From assembly GCA_039933105.1 (NCBI GenBank), contig JBDTOT010000011.1, positions 1-64,000 on the forward strand: a stretch of DNA of 64,000 bases. The letters are read 5' to 3'. The notes under the pieces were generated by a model, which saw nothing but the letters and a program-made list of their open reading frames with translations, was not told the origin of the DNA and did not search any database. This stretch comes from FEN-1219 sp039933105. Its GTDB lineage: Bacteria > Pseudomonadota > Gammaproteobacteria > Steroidobacterales > Rariloculaceae. Numbering within the stretch: the first letter of the stretch is position 1; every line of letters begins with the position of its first letter. Of this stretch, positions 49,043 through 57,902 are shown one piece after another. The position numbers and the translations under genes were made by a program.

Positions 49043-51931
49043 TCAGCCGCCGCGAGGGTGTTTACTTGGATCCCTCAGGAGCTCCGCGAACGCGTCGGGG
49101 TGACAGGGCTTACTGAAGTAGAAACCCTGGATCTCGTCGCAGCCGTTGTCGCGTAGAAATTCATACTGCGCGGCGGTTTCCACGCCTTCCGCGATGACGC
49201 GAACCCCGAGAGCTTTGCCGAGCGACACGACGGCGCGCGTAATCGCGGTGTCGTCCACGCGGTGCGGGATGTCGCGCACGAACGCCCGGTCGATCTTCAA
49301 CGTGTCGATCGGAAAACGCTTGAGCTGTGACAGCGACGAGTAGCCGGTACCGAAGTCGTCGATCGCGAGCTTGACCCCGAGCGCCTTCATCGCCGCGGCC
49401 TTCTCCGCGGCGATGTCGACGTGGTTCATGATCATGGTCTCCGTGATTTCGAGTTCGAGGAGGTCGGGTCGCATTCCGGTTTCCTCGAGTACCTTCACTA
49501 TGCCGCTGAGCAGCGTGGGGTCTTTGAACTGCCGCGGTGAGAGGTTCACGGACATCACGACCTCGGGCAATCCGAGCTTCTGCCACGCGACGTTTTGCTC
49601 GCATGCCTTGCGTATGGCCCATTTGCCGATGGCAACGATAAGTCCGGTATCTTCGGCAAGCGGAATGAAACGCGCGGGCGGAACGGCGCCCAAATCTGGG
49701 TTGGACCAACGCAGAAGAGCTTCCGCACCGCGGATTTGCCCCGTGGCGATGTCCACTCGCGGCTGATACTGCAGAGAGAACTCAGCGCGCTCGAGTGCGT
49801 GAGCAAGCCGCATCTCGAGCTCCAGGTGCTCCACCGACATCGGGCTCATGTTGCTCGAGTAGACCTGGAAGTTGTTCTTGCCTTCGTCCTTGGCGAGATA
49901 CATCGCAAGGTCGGCGTGCTTCATCAGAGCGGCCGCGTCGGCCGCATCGTCGGGATAGGTGGCGATGCCGATGCTGACCGTGACGCGACACTCGTGGCCC
50001 ATGATCTTGAACGGGGCGTGCATGCTCGCAAGGATGCGGCGGGCCACGTCGGCCGCGACCTCCGTGCTGGGCAGCTCTTCCAGCAGCACCACGAACTCGT
50101 CGCCGCCCAGGCGTCCAACGACGGCGGATTTCCGGATGCACGCGCGCAACCGGCTCGCGACTTCCTGGAGCAGCAGGTCGCCGGCATCGTGCCCCAATGA
50201 GTCGTTCACGATCTTGAAGCGGTCGAGATCGATGAATAGTACGGCGCAGCGGCGGTCGTAACGCTCCGCCGTCTCGATCGCATGGTCCAGCAGTTCGGCG
50301 AAGAGGGTGCGGTTCGCCAGGCTTGTCAGTTCGTCGTGGGTCGCGAGATATTTGACTCGCGCCTCGACTGACTTCCGTGCGGTAATGTCGTCGACGATGG
50401 CGACGTCGTACATCAGGCGGTCGTCGCCGGTGCGGCGCGTCGCAACCGTGATCCGCACCCAGATCGGGGTGGAATCCTTTCTAAGGCAACGCTTCTCGAG
50501 CGCCAGTGTCTCGATTTCTCCGGCGTGCAGACGCGGCCGGTCTCGATCCGCCATGTTGGAATCTTCGGGATGTGAGATATCCCAGATCGTGAGCTTTAGC
50601 AGCTCGTCGTTGTCGTAGCCAAGCATCTCGCGCAGACGACCGTTCGACCAGATGAACCTTCCGCTCAAGTCGATGTGCGCGATGCCCATCGCCGCAAGCT
50701 CGACGGTGCTCGAATACCGCGATTCACTCTCACGCAGCTGGTTCTCGAGCGCCCGACGCTCGGTGATATCGTGCACGGTGCCTACGACGGCGAGCGGTTT
50801 GCCGTTCTCGTCGACGCGCAATTCGACAATTTGCTCCACGATTGTCTCGCGGCCGCCGGCAAGCAGTAGTCGGCTCTGAGTGGGCATGAAGCCGGTAGGG
50901 CCGGGCGAGATATTGCTCTGACCGACGATCAGGGCCGGACGGTCGTCGGGGTGGATTTTGGCCAGGAAATTGTCGAACGTCGCAACGCATCGCTTTGGGT
51001 CTTCTTCGAGAAGCCTGTACAGCTCGTCGGACCACCAGCTCGTGTTGGTCGAGAGATCCCACTCCCAGTTGCCCATCTTCGCGAGGCGCTGCGCTTCTCG
51101 GTAACGGAGGTCCGTCAGCCGCAGTGCCGCCTGTGTCGCCACTTGCTCGGTAACGTCCTGCAGCGTGCCGCGAAGATGGATGGTGCGGCCGTTCTGGTCC
51201 AGCGTCGCCGCTCCCTGGCTGTGGAACGTTCTCGGCGTGCCATCCGGCAGAGTGGCGCGCAGCTCGATCACGGTGGGCGCGGCGCCCTGGGAAATGTGTT
51301 GCATGCGCTCGCTCATGCGCTGACGGTCGGCGGGGTGCACGAGCTCCATGAAGTGCTCGAACGGCCGAGCATAAACGTCACGCTCGAACTGAAGCATCCG
51401 GTACATCTCGTCGGACCACCAGTGCTCGTTGGTGACGATGTCCCACGACCAGCTACCGATCCTCGCGATGCGTTGCGCGTCCTTCAGGCGCTGCTCGACG
51501 CGACCGCCATGCCGTGCGTCTTGTCTTGTGCCGGCGGCGCGCAGCAGGCACAGCGCGAGCGGCGTGTCGTCGACGTCGAGTCGAGCAACTTCCAGAACGA
51601 CCGAACGCCGCGTGCCGTCTGCACAGTGGGCTTGTGTCTCGATGCGCGCGGCGGTGGGCCGACCCCTGCGCAGGACCGCAGTGGGATCCTCTGCTTCGCC
51701 GTCACCCGCTTCCTGGCGCACGAGCCGGCTGAAGTGTTGCCCCACGAGCTCCGCGCTGGCGTAGCCGAATTGATGCACGACGTGCTGATTCACGAACACG
51801 ATGCGTTGCTCGGCGTCGACCAGCACGATCGGCTCGGCAATGGCTTCGATGGTCGCGAGAACGCCTTTACGCTCGCTGCTGCGAACTGCGGACTTGGAGC
51901 CCGAACGAGGAGTGCGGCGGGTGGTGCCCAT
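49043..51931 (-). CDS. Multi-PAS GGDEF-EAL cyclic-di-GMP signalling protein
   Basis: A 962-residue cytoplasmic protein without transmembrane segments. The order is PAS (residues 20-110, IVLVDAEQRIVFVNQHVVHQFGY), two PAS/PAC units with WWSDE landmarks (HWWSDEMYRML, SWWSDELYRLL), a fourth PAS (MGIAHIDLSGRFIWSNGRLREM), GGDEF with an intact RLGGDEFVV motif at about 609, then EAL with AEALLRW and the QLKRFPIDTLKIDR region. Both output domains keep their signature residues, so synthesis and hydrolysis of cyclic-di-GMP are both possible; such proteins usually favour one. I start at the ATG at 51931 with AGGGAAG upstream; a GTG at 52054 has none. Confidence 0.95.
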   Translation of the reverse strand: MGTTRRTPRSGSKSAVRSSERKGVLATIEAIAEPIVLVDAEQRIVFVNQHVVHQFGYASAELVGQHFSRLVRQEAGDGEAEDPTAVLRRGRPTAARIETQAHCADGTRRSVVLEVARLDVDDTPLALCLLRAAGTRQDARHGGRVEQRLKDAQRIARIGSWSWDIVTNEHWWSDEMYRMLQFERDVYARPFEHFMELVHPADRQRMSERMQHISQGAAPTVIELRATLPDGTPRTFHSQGAATLDQNGRTIHLRGTLQDVTEQVATQAALRLTDLRYREAQRLAKMGNWEWDLSTNTSWWSDELYRLLEEDPKRCVATFDNFLAKIHPDDRPALIVGQSNISPGPTGFMPTQSRLLLAGGRETIVEQIVELRVDENGKPLAVVGTVHDITERRALENQLRESESRYSSTVELAAMGIAHIDLSGRFIWSNGRLREMLGYDNDELLKLTIWDISHPEDSNMADRDRPRLHAGEIETLALEKRCLRKDSTPIWVRITVATRRTGDDRLMYDVAIVDDITARKSVEARVKYLATHDELTSLANRTLFAELLDHAIETAERYDRRCAVLFIDLDRFKIVNDSLGHDAGDLLLQEVASRLRACIRKSAVVGRLGGDEFVVLLEELPSTEVAADVARRILASMHAPFKIMGHECRVTVSIGIATYPDDAADAAALMKHADLAMYLAKDEGKNNFQVYSSNMSPMSVEHLELEMRLAHALERAEFSLQYQPRVDIATGQIRGAEALLRWSNPDLGAVPPARFIPLAEDTGLIVAIGKWAIRKACEQNVAWQKLGLPEVVMSVNLSPRQFKDPTLLSGIVKVLEETGMRPDLLELEITETMIMNHVDIAAEKAAAMKALGVKLAIDDFGTGYSSLSQLKRFPIDTLKIDRAFVRDIPHRVDDTAITRAVVSLGKALGVRVIAEGVETAAQYEFLRDNGCDEIQGFYFSKPCHPDAFAELLRDPSKHPRGG

Positions 51932-52169
51932 GGCTTTCGTCGGCTTCCCTCCCAGCGAATGTACCGGCCGGCGGTCGACGATCCGGCGGGCCTTGCCCCT
52001 ATGACGGCTCGACGCGATGCTCTCTTGACTCGGGCTCGAGAGATCGTGACCCACGTCACAGGGATACGGCCGCTGGCCGTAGGAGCCGCGGGCCTACGGG
52101 GAGGGCACCCAACGCACCGCGGGCTCCGTTATGATCGGCAGGTGGGGATGAGCTCCACAGGAGGGGACC

Positions 52170-52973
52170 ATGCCGACGAACCGTAGAGACTTCATCGCGG
52201 CCTGCGCCGCCACCGCTGCCGCCACCCAGTTCGGGGCGAGCCCTGCCGCCGCCGCGGGCAAGGTGCCGGTCCTTGGCTTGATTTTTCCGCCGGCCGATCG
52301 GGGCATCCCCGAGGAAGGCGTGGCCATGTACGGCGAGCGCATCAAGTTCGTGGTGACCGGCCTCGGCGTAGAACGCATGACGCCCGAGGGGTTCAACGCC
52401 GTGATAGACCGCGTCCCCGCTGCCGCGAAGAAACTCGCGGAGCTGGGTGCCGAAGCGATCGAGCTCACGGGCACGTCGCTCACGTTCTACAAGGGTGAGG
52501 CCTACAACCAGCAGCTACGCAAGATCGTCACCGAGGCGTCGGGTTTGCCGGCCACGACGATGAGCAATGGCGTGATCGAAGGGTTGAAGGCGGTCGGTGC
52601 GCGTAAGGTCGCCGTCGCGACGGCGTACAACGACGAGGTCAACGCCCGCCTGCGCGCGTTCCTGATCGAGCACGGTATGACGCCGGTCGTCGTCACGGGG
52701 CTTGGCATCGAGGCCATGAAGGACATCGATCGCGTGACGCAAGGCGACCTAATTGCGTTCGGCGAACGCGTACGCAAGTCCGCGGCGGACGCGGATTCGC
52801 TGCTGGTCTCCTGCGGCGGCTTCCGCACGCTCGAGATCATTGCGCCCCTCGAGGCGCGCACGGGCGTGCCCGTGATCTCGAGCATGCCGCACGGACTGTG
52901 GGCGGGCGCACGGCTCGTCGGGGTGAACAGCGCCGCGCCGGGCTACGGCAAGCTTCTGTCGCGCAAGGTCTAG
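52170..52973 (+). CDS. Tat-exported arylmalonate decarboxylase/Asp-Glu racemase-fold protein
   Basis: A 267-residue protein with a Tat signal (TNRRDFIAACAATAAATQ). The enzyme body has GTSLTFYKG at 101-109 and the catalytic cysteine in LVSCGGFRTLE (C215). This matches arylmalonate decarboxylase, which keeps one catalytic cysteine and the GTS..FY dioxyanion hole; racemases need a second cysteine, and none is present at the first site. It may decarboxylate a malonate-type acid or isomerise a maleate. Export is unusual. The ATG at 52170 follows AGGAGGGG. The DUF1080 gene follows after 13 bp. Confidence 0.87.
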   Translation: MPTNRRDFIAACAATAAATQFGASPAAAAGKVPVLGLIFPPADRGIPEEGVAMYGERIKFVVTGLGVERMTPEGFNAVIDRVPAAAKKLAELGAEAIELTGTSLTFYKGEAYNQQLRKIVTEASGLPATTMSNGVIEGLKAVGARKVAVATAYNDEVNARLRAFLIEHGMTPVVVTGLGIEAMKDIDRVTQGDLIAFGERVRKSAADADSLLVSCGGFRTLEIIAPLEARTGVPVISSMPHGLWAGARLVGVNSAAPGYGKLLSRKV

Positions 52974-52986
52974 ACGGCTGCGACGG

Positions 52987-53784
52987 ATGTCGTGCTCCGT
53001 TGTTCGGTCGCAGTTCGCAACTCTTTGTTCGCTCATCGCGCTGGGCGGCGCCATCGCGCCGGGCAGCGCAGTGGCGCAGAGCCGACCGGAAGACACCGAG
53101 GTATGGCAGCCCGTGCCCTCCGTCGTGAGTCCGGTACCCGCATCGGGTGTGGCGCCGCCCGGGGATGCCCTCGTGCTATTTGACGGCACTGGGGTCGACG
53201 CGTGGGTGAACACACGCGACGGATCCCCCGCTGCGTGGACCGTGGTCGAGGGCCGCATGGTCGTCAACAAAGCCGCAGGCAACATCGAAACGCTCCGCCG
53301 CTTCCGGAACTATCAGTTGCACCTCGAGTGGCGCGTTCCGGCGGACGTGACGGGGACAGGGCAAGCGCGCGGCAACAGCGGGGTGTTCCTCGCCTCGACA
53401 GGCGGTGCCGATCGCGGTTACGAATTGCAGATTCTCGACTCGTACCATAACGACACGTACGTGAACGGCATGGCGGGCAGCGTGTACAAGCAAGCGGCGC
53501 CGCTGGTAAACGCGAGCCGCAAGTCAGGTGAATGGCAAGCCTACGACGTCGTGTGGCACGCACCCATCTTCGGCTCCGACGGTGTTCTTAGGGCACCGGC
53601 ACGAGTGACGGTGTTCTTCAACGGCGTGCTGGTCCAGGACGATTTCGAGCTGCGCGGCGAGACTGTCTACGTAGGTTTACCGTCCTACGCGAAGCACGGC
53701 GATTCGCCGATCAAGCTCCAGGCGCACAACGATCCGAGCGCGCCGATCGCCTTCCGCAACCTTTGGCTGAGAGTGTTGCCCTGA
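52987..53784 (+). CDS. Exported DUF1080 (3-keto-disaccharide hydrolase-like) protein
   Basis: A 265-residue protein: signal peptide ending APGSAVAQ, then a DUF1080 domain: GDALVLFDGTGVDAWVN, AWTVVEGRMVVNKAAGNIETLRRF, NYQLHLEWRVP, GNSGVFLA, YELQILDSY, IKLQAHNDPSAPIAFRNLWLRVL. Members have a concanavalin-like jelly roll and include 3-keto-glycoside hydrolases. Whether it acts on sugars here is open. It forms a two-gene unit with the decarboxylase-like gene and is convergent (12 bp) with the small cytochrome gene. Confidence 0.9.
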   Translation: MSCSVVRSQFATLCSLIALGGAIAPGSAVAQSRPEDTEVWQPVPSVVSPVPASGVAPPGDALVLFDGTGVDAWVNTRDGSPAAWTVVEGRMVVNKAAGNIETLRRFRNYQLHLEWRVPADVTGTGQARGNSGVFLASTGGADRGYELQILDSYHNDTYVNGMAGSVYKQAAPLVNASRKSGEWQAYDVVWHAPIFGSDGVLRAPARVTVFFNGVLVQDDFELRGETVYVGLPSYAKHGDSPIKLQAHNDPSAPIAFRNLWLRVLP

Positions 53785-53795
53785 GACGTTCTTAG

Positions 53796-54131
53796 CTAAC
53801 GAATTGCGATGCGCGGCGGTTCTGGCAACGAGCGCAGGTAATCGTAGATCGATCTGAGCGCTTGGTCGTTCAGCACCTGGGGCGCGTACGCAGGCATCTC
53901 GTTCGCCGGCCGCCGAACTAGCGCGGAGAACGCCTCGAATGAATACACCGTGCGCGCTAGCCGTGCGCCGGCGCCGCCCTGGCCCGCGTACCCGTGACAT
54001 TGGTAGCAACCGTTGGCGACGTACGGCGCGCGTTCGTCCGGGGCGGCGGCAGCAGGTTCCGACAGCGCCGCGATCGCGAGGACCAACGCGGCGAGCTGAT
54101 ACAGGCGAGAGAGTAGTGCGCTGGTCCTCAT
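53796..54131 (-). CDS. Small periplasmic cytochrome c
   Basis: A 111-residue precursor: signal peptide (LAALVLAIAALSEPAAAAP), then a mature chain of about 80 residues with CYQCH (C42, C45, H46) and an axial methionine in NEMPAYAP (M79). It closely matches the size and layout of the PchC subunit of 4-cresol dehydrogenase. The start is the ATG at 54131, which overlaps the ThDP-enzyme stop by 4 bp (ATGA), so it is translationally coupled; a longer same-frame extension is a shadow. The flavoprotein at 56164 is the most likely partner, though the ThDP enzyme is also a candidate electron donor. Confidence 0.85.
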   Translation of the reverse strand: MRTSALLSRLYQLAALVLAIAALSEPAAAAPDERAPYVANGCYQCHGYAGQGGAGARLARTVYSFEAFSALVRRPANEMPAYAPQVLNDQALRSIYDYLRSLPEPPRIAIR

Positions 54132-56068
54132 CGCGGCTGCCCTACGACGTCGATCAACGCCGGCTCGCCGCGCTCGACGACGGCCAGCGCTTCGCGCAGC
54201 ACGGGCCCGAGCTCGTCCGGGTTCTCGATAGGACCGGCCGACCACACGCCCAACCCTTTCGCCACCGTCGCGAAATCGATGAACGGATTCTCGAGCGTGT
54301 TGCCCGTGCGTGCACTGCCGTCGACGCCGCGGCGGCGGCGCGCGGCCATGCGCTGCACGTGCATGAGCTCCTGATGGTAGGCGCGGTTGTTGTGCATGAC
54401 GGACAGTAGCGGGATGCGGTGATGAGCGGCGGTCCACAGCGAGCCCAGGCAGTACATCAAGTCGCCGTCCTTCTGAATGTTGATCGCGAGTCGCCCGGCA
54501 TCGCGATGCGCGACGGCGGCGCCCACGGCGGCAGGCGCACCGTAGCCCATGCCGGCGCCGCCCGAGCCGCCGATGTACTGGTAGTAGCGATCGATCTCCC
54601 AGAATTCGTGCAGTGAGGGGAACAGTGGCTCGGCCACGAGGGCCCAGTTGCGATCCCGAATCGCGGTCCAAATCTCGGCGCTCAGACGCTCGGTGCTGAT
54701 GGGGCTTGCGTTCCACGCATAGCGCGCGGCCTCGAGCGCCTGCTCGCGGCGTGTCTTCTGGGCGGCACGCCAGCGCGTGGCGCGCGCGTCGAGCATGCGT
54801 CGCGAGCTCGCAGGCAACGCCTTCTTCACGGCTTCAATCAACGCCGGTAGGCTCGCCTGTGCGTCGCCCACGAGGGCGAGATCGCTGCCGTAGTAACGGC
54901 CGAAGCCCTGATAGTTGGAGCGCCAGAAAAGCTCGCCGCTGCCGAGCGTGATGAGTTTGGCGTCGGGTTTGGCGATGCGCGTGGTCGTGCGCTGGATCTG
55001 GTCCGCCACGTTGTGGAACAGGCCGAAGTTATCCGTGACTTCCAACGCGAGGACGACGTCCGCCTGGGCCGCTACGTTGCCGCCCTGGCTCAGGTAATGC
55101 GTATTCGGAAAATTCATGCGCCCGCGGCGATTCACCACGGCCGCTTGCAGGGTCTCGGCCAGCTGGACCAACAAATCAACGCCGTGCTGGTCGTGCGCGT
55201 ACCGCTCCGCCACGATCACCGGCATGTCTGCGTCGACCAGGAGCTTCGCCGCTTCGCGCAGCGCCGTGTCGTCGGCGCGCGGGGGCTGCGCCGGACTCGG
55301 GCGCGGCAGCACCGGCTTCGCGGCACCCACTTCCTCTTCCTGCAGCTGACTATCGGCGACGATCGCGACGGGCCCCATTGGCACGGTCGTGGCGATCTTG
55401 TGCGCGCGCACGAGAGACTCGTTGAACTGTGCGAGCGACACCGGTGCGTCGTCCCATTTGATGTAGTCGCGAATCGGTGCAACGCAGTCTTGCGCCGAGT
55501 GCACCCACTCGAGCACGCGTCGTTCCGTGCCGTCGAGATAGTTGCCGGCGATAATGACCACGGGTACGCGATCGCACCAGGCGTTGTAAACCGCCATCGC
55601 CGCATGCTGCAGGCCCACGGTGCCGTGCACCGCAGCGATGATCGGCTTGCCCGCGACCTTCGCGTAGCCGTGCGCCATCGCCACGGCTTGCTCCTCATGC
55701 ACGCACGTCAGCAACTCGGGGCGTTTGTTGCCACCGTAGTTCAGCAGGGACTCGTGCAAGCCGCGGAAGCTCGAGCCGGCGTTCATCGTCACGTAGTCGA
55801 TGTCGAGACTCTTGATGACGTCGACCATGACGTCGGATGCGGGGTGGGTAACGAAATAGCGCGCTTCTTCCGCGGGCGTGTAGCCGTCGACGTTGGGTTG
55901 CTCGCGTGCGAGCCGCTGGTCCGTCGGCGGCACGGGTTTGCGTTCATCGGCAGGCGTGGTCTGCGCCGTAGCGGGCTCCGCCGCCGCGAGCGCGACACCT
56001 GCAAGAGACGCGCTCGTGAAGAAGTCCCGTCGGTTGAGACCCTTCGGCGCCCGCGTATCGTCGGCCAT
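54128..56068 (-). CDS. Tat-exported thiamine-diphosphate enzyme (acetolactate synthase-like)
   Basis: A 646-residue protein with a Tat signal (LNRRDFFTSASLAGVALAAAE), then the full three-domain ThDP fold: an N-terminal PYR domain with CVHEEQAVAMAHGYAK (the glutamate that activates the cofactor), a central domain, and a PP domain with the KDGDLMYCLGSLWTAAHHR and MHNN ThDP/Mg2+ motif. Benzoylformate decarboxylase, acetolactate synthase and oxalyl-CoA decarboxylase share this layout; the substrate cannot be assigned. An exported ThDP enzyme is unusual because the cofactor is loaded in the cytoplasm; Tat export of the folded holoenzyme would allow it. It is followed by the small cytochrome c gene. 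The ATG at 56068 follows GGGGGGGATGC. Confidence 0.88.
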   Translation of the reverse strand: MADDTRAPKGLNRRDFFTSASLAGVALAAAEPATAQTTPADERKPVPPTDQRLAREQPNVDGYTPAEEARYFVTHPASDVMVDVIKSLDIDYVTMNAGSSFRGLHESLLNYGGNKRPELLTCVHEEQAVAMAHGYAKVAGKPIIAAVHGTVGLQHAAMAVYNAWCDRVPVVIIAGNYLDGTERRVLEWVHSAQDCVAPIRDYIKWDDAPVSLAQFNESLVRAHKIATTVPMGPVAIVADSQLQEEEVGAAKPVLPRPSPAQPPRADDTALREAAKLLVDADMPVIVAERYAHDQHGVDLLVQLAETLQAAVVNRRGRMNFPNTHYLSQGGNVAAQADVVLALEVTDNFGLFHNVADQIQRTTTRIAKPDAKLITLGSGELFWRSNYQGFGRYYGSDLALVGDAQASLPALIEAVKKALPASSRRMLDARATRWRAAQKTRREQALEAARYAWNASPISTERLSAEIWTAIRDRNWALVAEPLFPSLHEFWEIDRYYQYIGGSGGAGMGYGAPAAVGAAVAHRDAGRLAINIQKDGDLMYCLGSLWTAAHHRIPLLSVMHNNRAYHQELMHVQRMAARRRRGVDGSARTGNTLENPFIDFATVAKGLGVWSAGPIENPDELGPVLREALAVVERGEPALIDVVGQPR

Positions 56069-56163
56069 GCATCCCCCCCGTCCGCCTTCGAGGCCTTCGG
56101 CGGCGTGTCTGCAGCATAGCAGCGCCTCGATGCGCTTTCAGTTAGTTCCACGCGGCGCGTAAG

Positions 56164-57774
56164 ATGCGGCGACGACGCTTTCAACGGTGCAGCATGGCGT
56201 TACCTCCCGGCGTAGCTCAGCGTGACTTCTCCCGCGCGCTCGACGAATTTGCGAATGCGCTCGGCAGGGAATGGGTGTTCACGAGCGACGAAGACCTAAA
56301 GCTCTATCGGGACGCGTACTCGCCGTTTTATGGCGAGAGGGAAGATCGCACTGCGTCGGCGGCGGTTGCACCCAGCAACACCGAGCAGGTCCAGGCCGTC
56401 GTGCGTATCGCGAACAAGTACAAGCTGCCGCTGTGGACGATCTCGACCGGCCGCAACTTAGGCTACGGCGGCTCGTCGCCGGCGTACTCCGGCAGCGTGG
56501 TCGTGGATCTCAAGCGCATGAACCGCGTCATCGAGGTCAACGACAAGACGCACTTCGCGGTCGTCGAGCCGGGCGTCAGCTACTTCGATCTGTACCGCTA
56601 CATCCAGGAACACAAGCTCAACGTGTGGATCGACCCGGCGGACCCGGGTTGGGGCAGCCCCGTCGGCAATTCGCTCGAACGCGGCGGCGGTCGGACGCCC
56701 ATGCGCGACCACTGGAATGCCGTGTGCGGCATGGAAGTCGTGCTGCCGAGCGGCGAGGTGTTGCGTACCGGCATGGGCGGCTTGCCCAACACGGAGGTGT
56801 GGCACCAGTACAAATACGGTTTCGGGCCGCTCGTCGACGGGCTGTTCTCGCAGTCGAACTTCGGCATCGTGACGCGAATGGGGATCTGGCTGATGCCGGC
56901 GCCGGAAGCGTACCGGGACGGCCGCGTGAGCGTCGCGAAGCACGACGACCTGGTCCCATTCATGGAGCACTACGCCTACCTCATGAACTCGGACGTGCTG
57001 CGCGGCACGATGTTGCTCGAGAGCCCGCTCTTGAACTATCACGCGTCGCAGGGCGGTTCATTCTTTGAAATGCCGGGCGGGCCATCGATAGCGGAGCTCG
57101 ACCGTATGGGCGGCGAGCAGAACCTGCCGTATTGGAGTGCTGAGTTTCGCTTCTGGGGACCCCCGCGAGTCGTCGACGCTCAGTGGGAGACGGTGAAGGA
57201 GAGGTTCGGCACGATTCGAGGCGCCACGTTCAAAGACGGCCGCAGCTATCGGTTCCCGGCGCAAGTCGATCAGAACGATTCAACGCTCACCGTCGCGCTC
57301 GGCACGCCGAGCCTCGGCGTGTTCGGGCTGCTGCAGGGCGGCGGCCACCTCGGTTTCTCGCCGATCATTCCGATGACGGGCGAAGCCGTGTTCAAGGCGC
57401 AGAAGGTGTACGGCCAGCTGTACGCCGACATGAAGCTACCCGTTGGCAATCAGTTTGCTGCGCTGCCGTGGGCCTACAGTCCGCGCGCGCTCGTACTGCT
57501 GTTCGGCATTCCGATGTCGCACGACATGGTCAAGAATCAGGACGGCCGGCGCATCTTCGACAAGCTAGTCGAGGTGTCAGCGGCAAATGGCTGGGCAGAG
57601 TACCGCACACACGTCGCGTTCATGGACAAAGTGGCCGACGCGTATTCGTTCAACAACCACGCGCTGCGCCGTTTCCACGAGACGCTGAAAGACGCGATCG
57701 ATCCGAACGGCATCCTGTCGCCCGGCAAGTCCGGCATCTGGCCGAAACGCCTTCGCACCACTCGGCGCGCGTGA
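56164..57774 (+). CDS. 4-cresol dehydrogenase/vanillyl-alcohol oxidase-type flavoprotein
   Basis: A 536-residue FAD enzyme: PCMH-type FAD domain at about 50-260 (ASAAVAPSNTEQVQAVVRIANKY, LWTISTGRNLGYGGSSPAYSG, FAVVEPGVSYFDLYRYIQEH, GNSLERGGGRTPMRDHWNAVCG), then the substrate domain ending in SPGKSGIWPKRL. It oxidises a phenolic or benzylic side chain, passing electrons to a cytochrome. I cannot pin the residue that would bind FAD covalently. No signal peptide is visible; as I recall the PchF subunit also lacks one. The start is uncertain (56164 or 56194). It is divergent from the ThDP enzyme and faces the cytochrome gene across it. Confidence 0.9.
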   Translation: MRRRRFQRCSMALPPGVAQRDFSRALDEFANALGREWVFTSDEDLKLYRDAYSPFYGEREDRTASAAVAPSNTEQVQAVVRIANKYKLPLWTISTGRNLGYGGSSPAYSGSVVVDLKRMNRVIEVNDKTHFAVVEPGVSYFDLYRYIQEHKLNVWIDPADPGWGSPVGNSLERGGGRTPMRDHWNAVCGMEVVLPSGEVLRTGMGGLPNTEVWHQYKYGFGPLVDGLFSQSNFGIVTRMGIWLMPAPEAYRDGRVSVAKHDDLVPFMEHYAYLMNSDVLRGTMLLESPLLNYHASQGGSFFEMPGGPSIAELDRMGGEQNLPYWSAEFRFWGPPRVVDAQWETVKERFGTIRGATFKDGRSYRFPAQVDQNDSTLTVALGTPSLGVFGLLQGGGHLGFSPIIPMTGEAVFKAQKVYGQLYADMKLPVGNQFAALPWAYSPRALVLLFGIPMSHDMVKNQDGRRIFDKLVEVSAANGWAEYRTHVAFMDKVADAYSFNNHALRRFHETLKDAIDPNGILSPGKSGIWPKRLRTTRRA

Positions 57775-57830
57775 TGGGTTGCGCAGTCGCCATCCGGCGA
57801 CGCTTGCGTGTCTCACCGCGCGGCGTTAGC

Positions 57831-57902
57831 ATGCGCGCCGTTATGAACAAACGCGCCGCCAACATGCAATTCGTATATCTCAACTGGAGATGCACTGCCT
57901 GA
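57831..57902 (+). CDS. Putative leader peptide before the GNAT gene
   Basis: A 23-codon frame (ATG 57831; also ATG at 57843 and 57864) ending in TGA at 57900-57902. Its last third is rich in aromatic and branched residues: MQFVYLNWRCTA. It lies 95 bp ahead of the GNAT start and directly upstream of mutually exclusive pairing segments and a terminator. I read it as a possible attenuation peptide; no clear ribosome-binding site is seen. Confidence 0.4.
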   Translation: MRAVMNKRAANMQFVYLNWRCTA

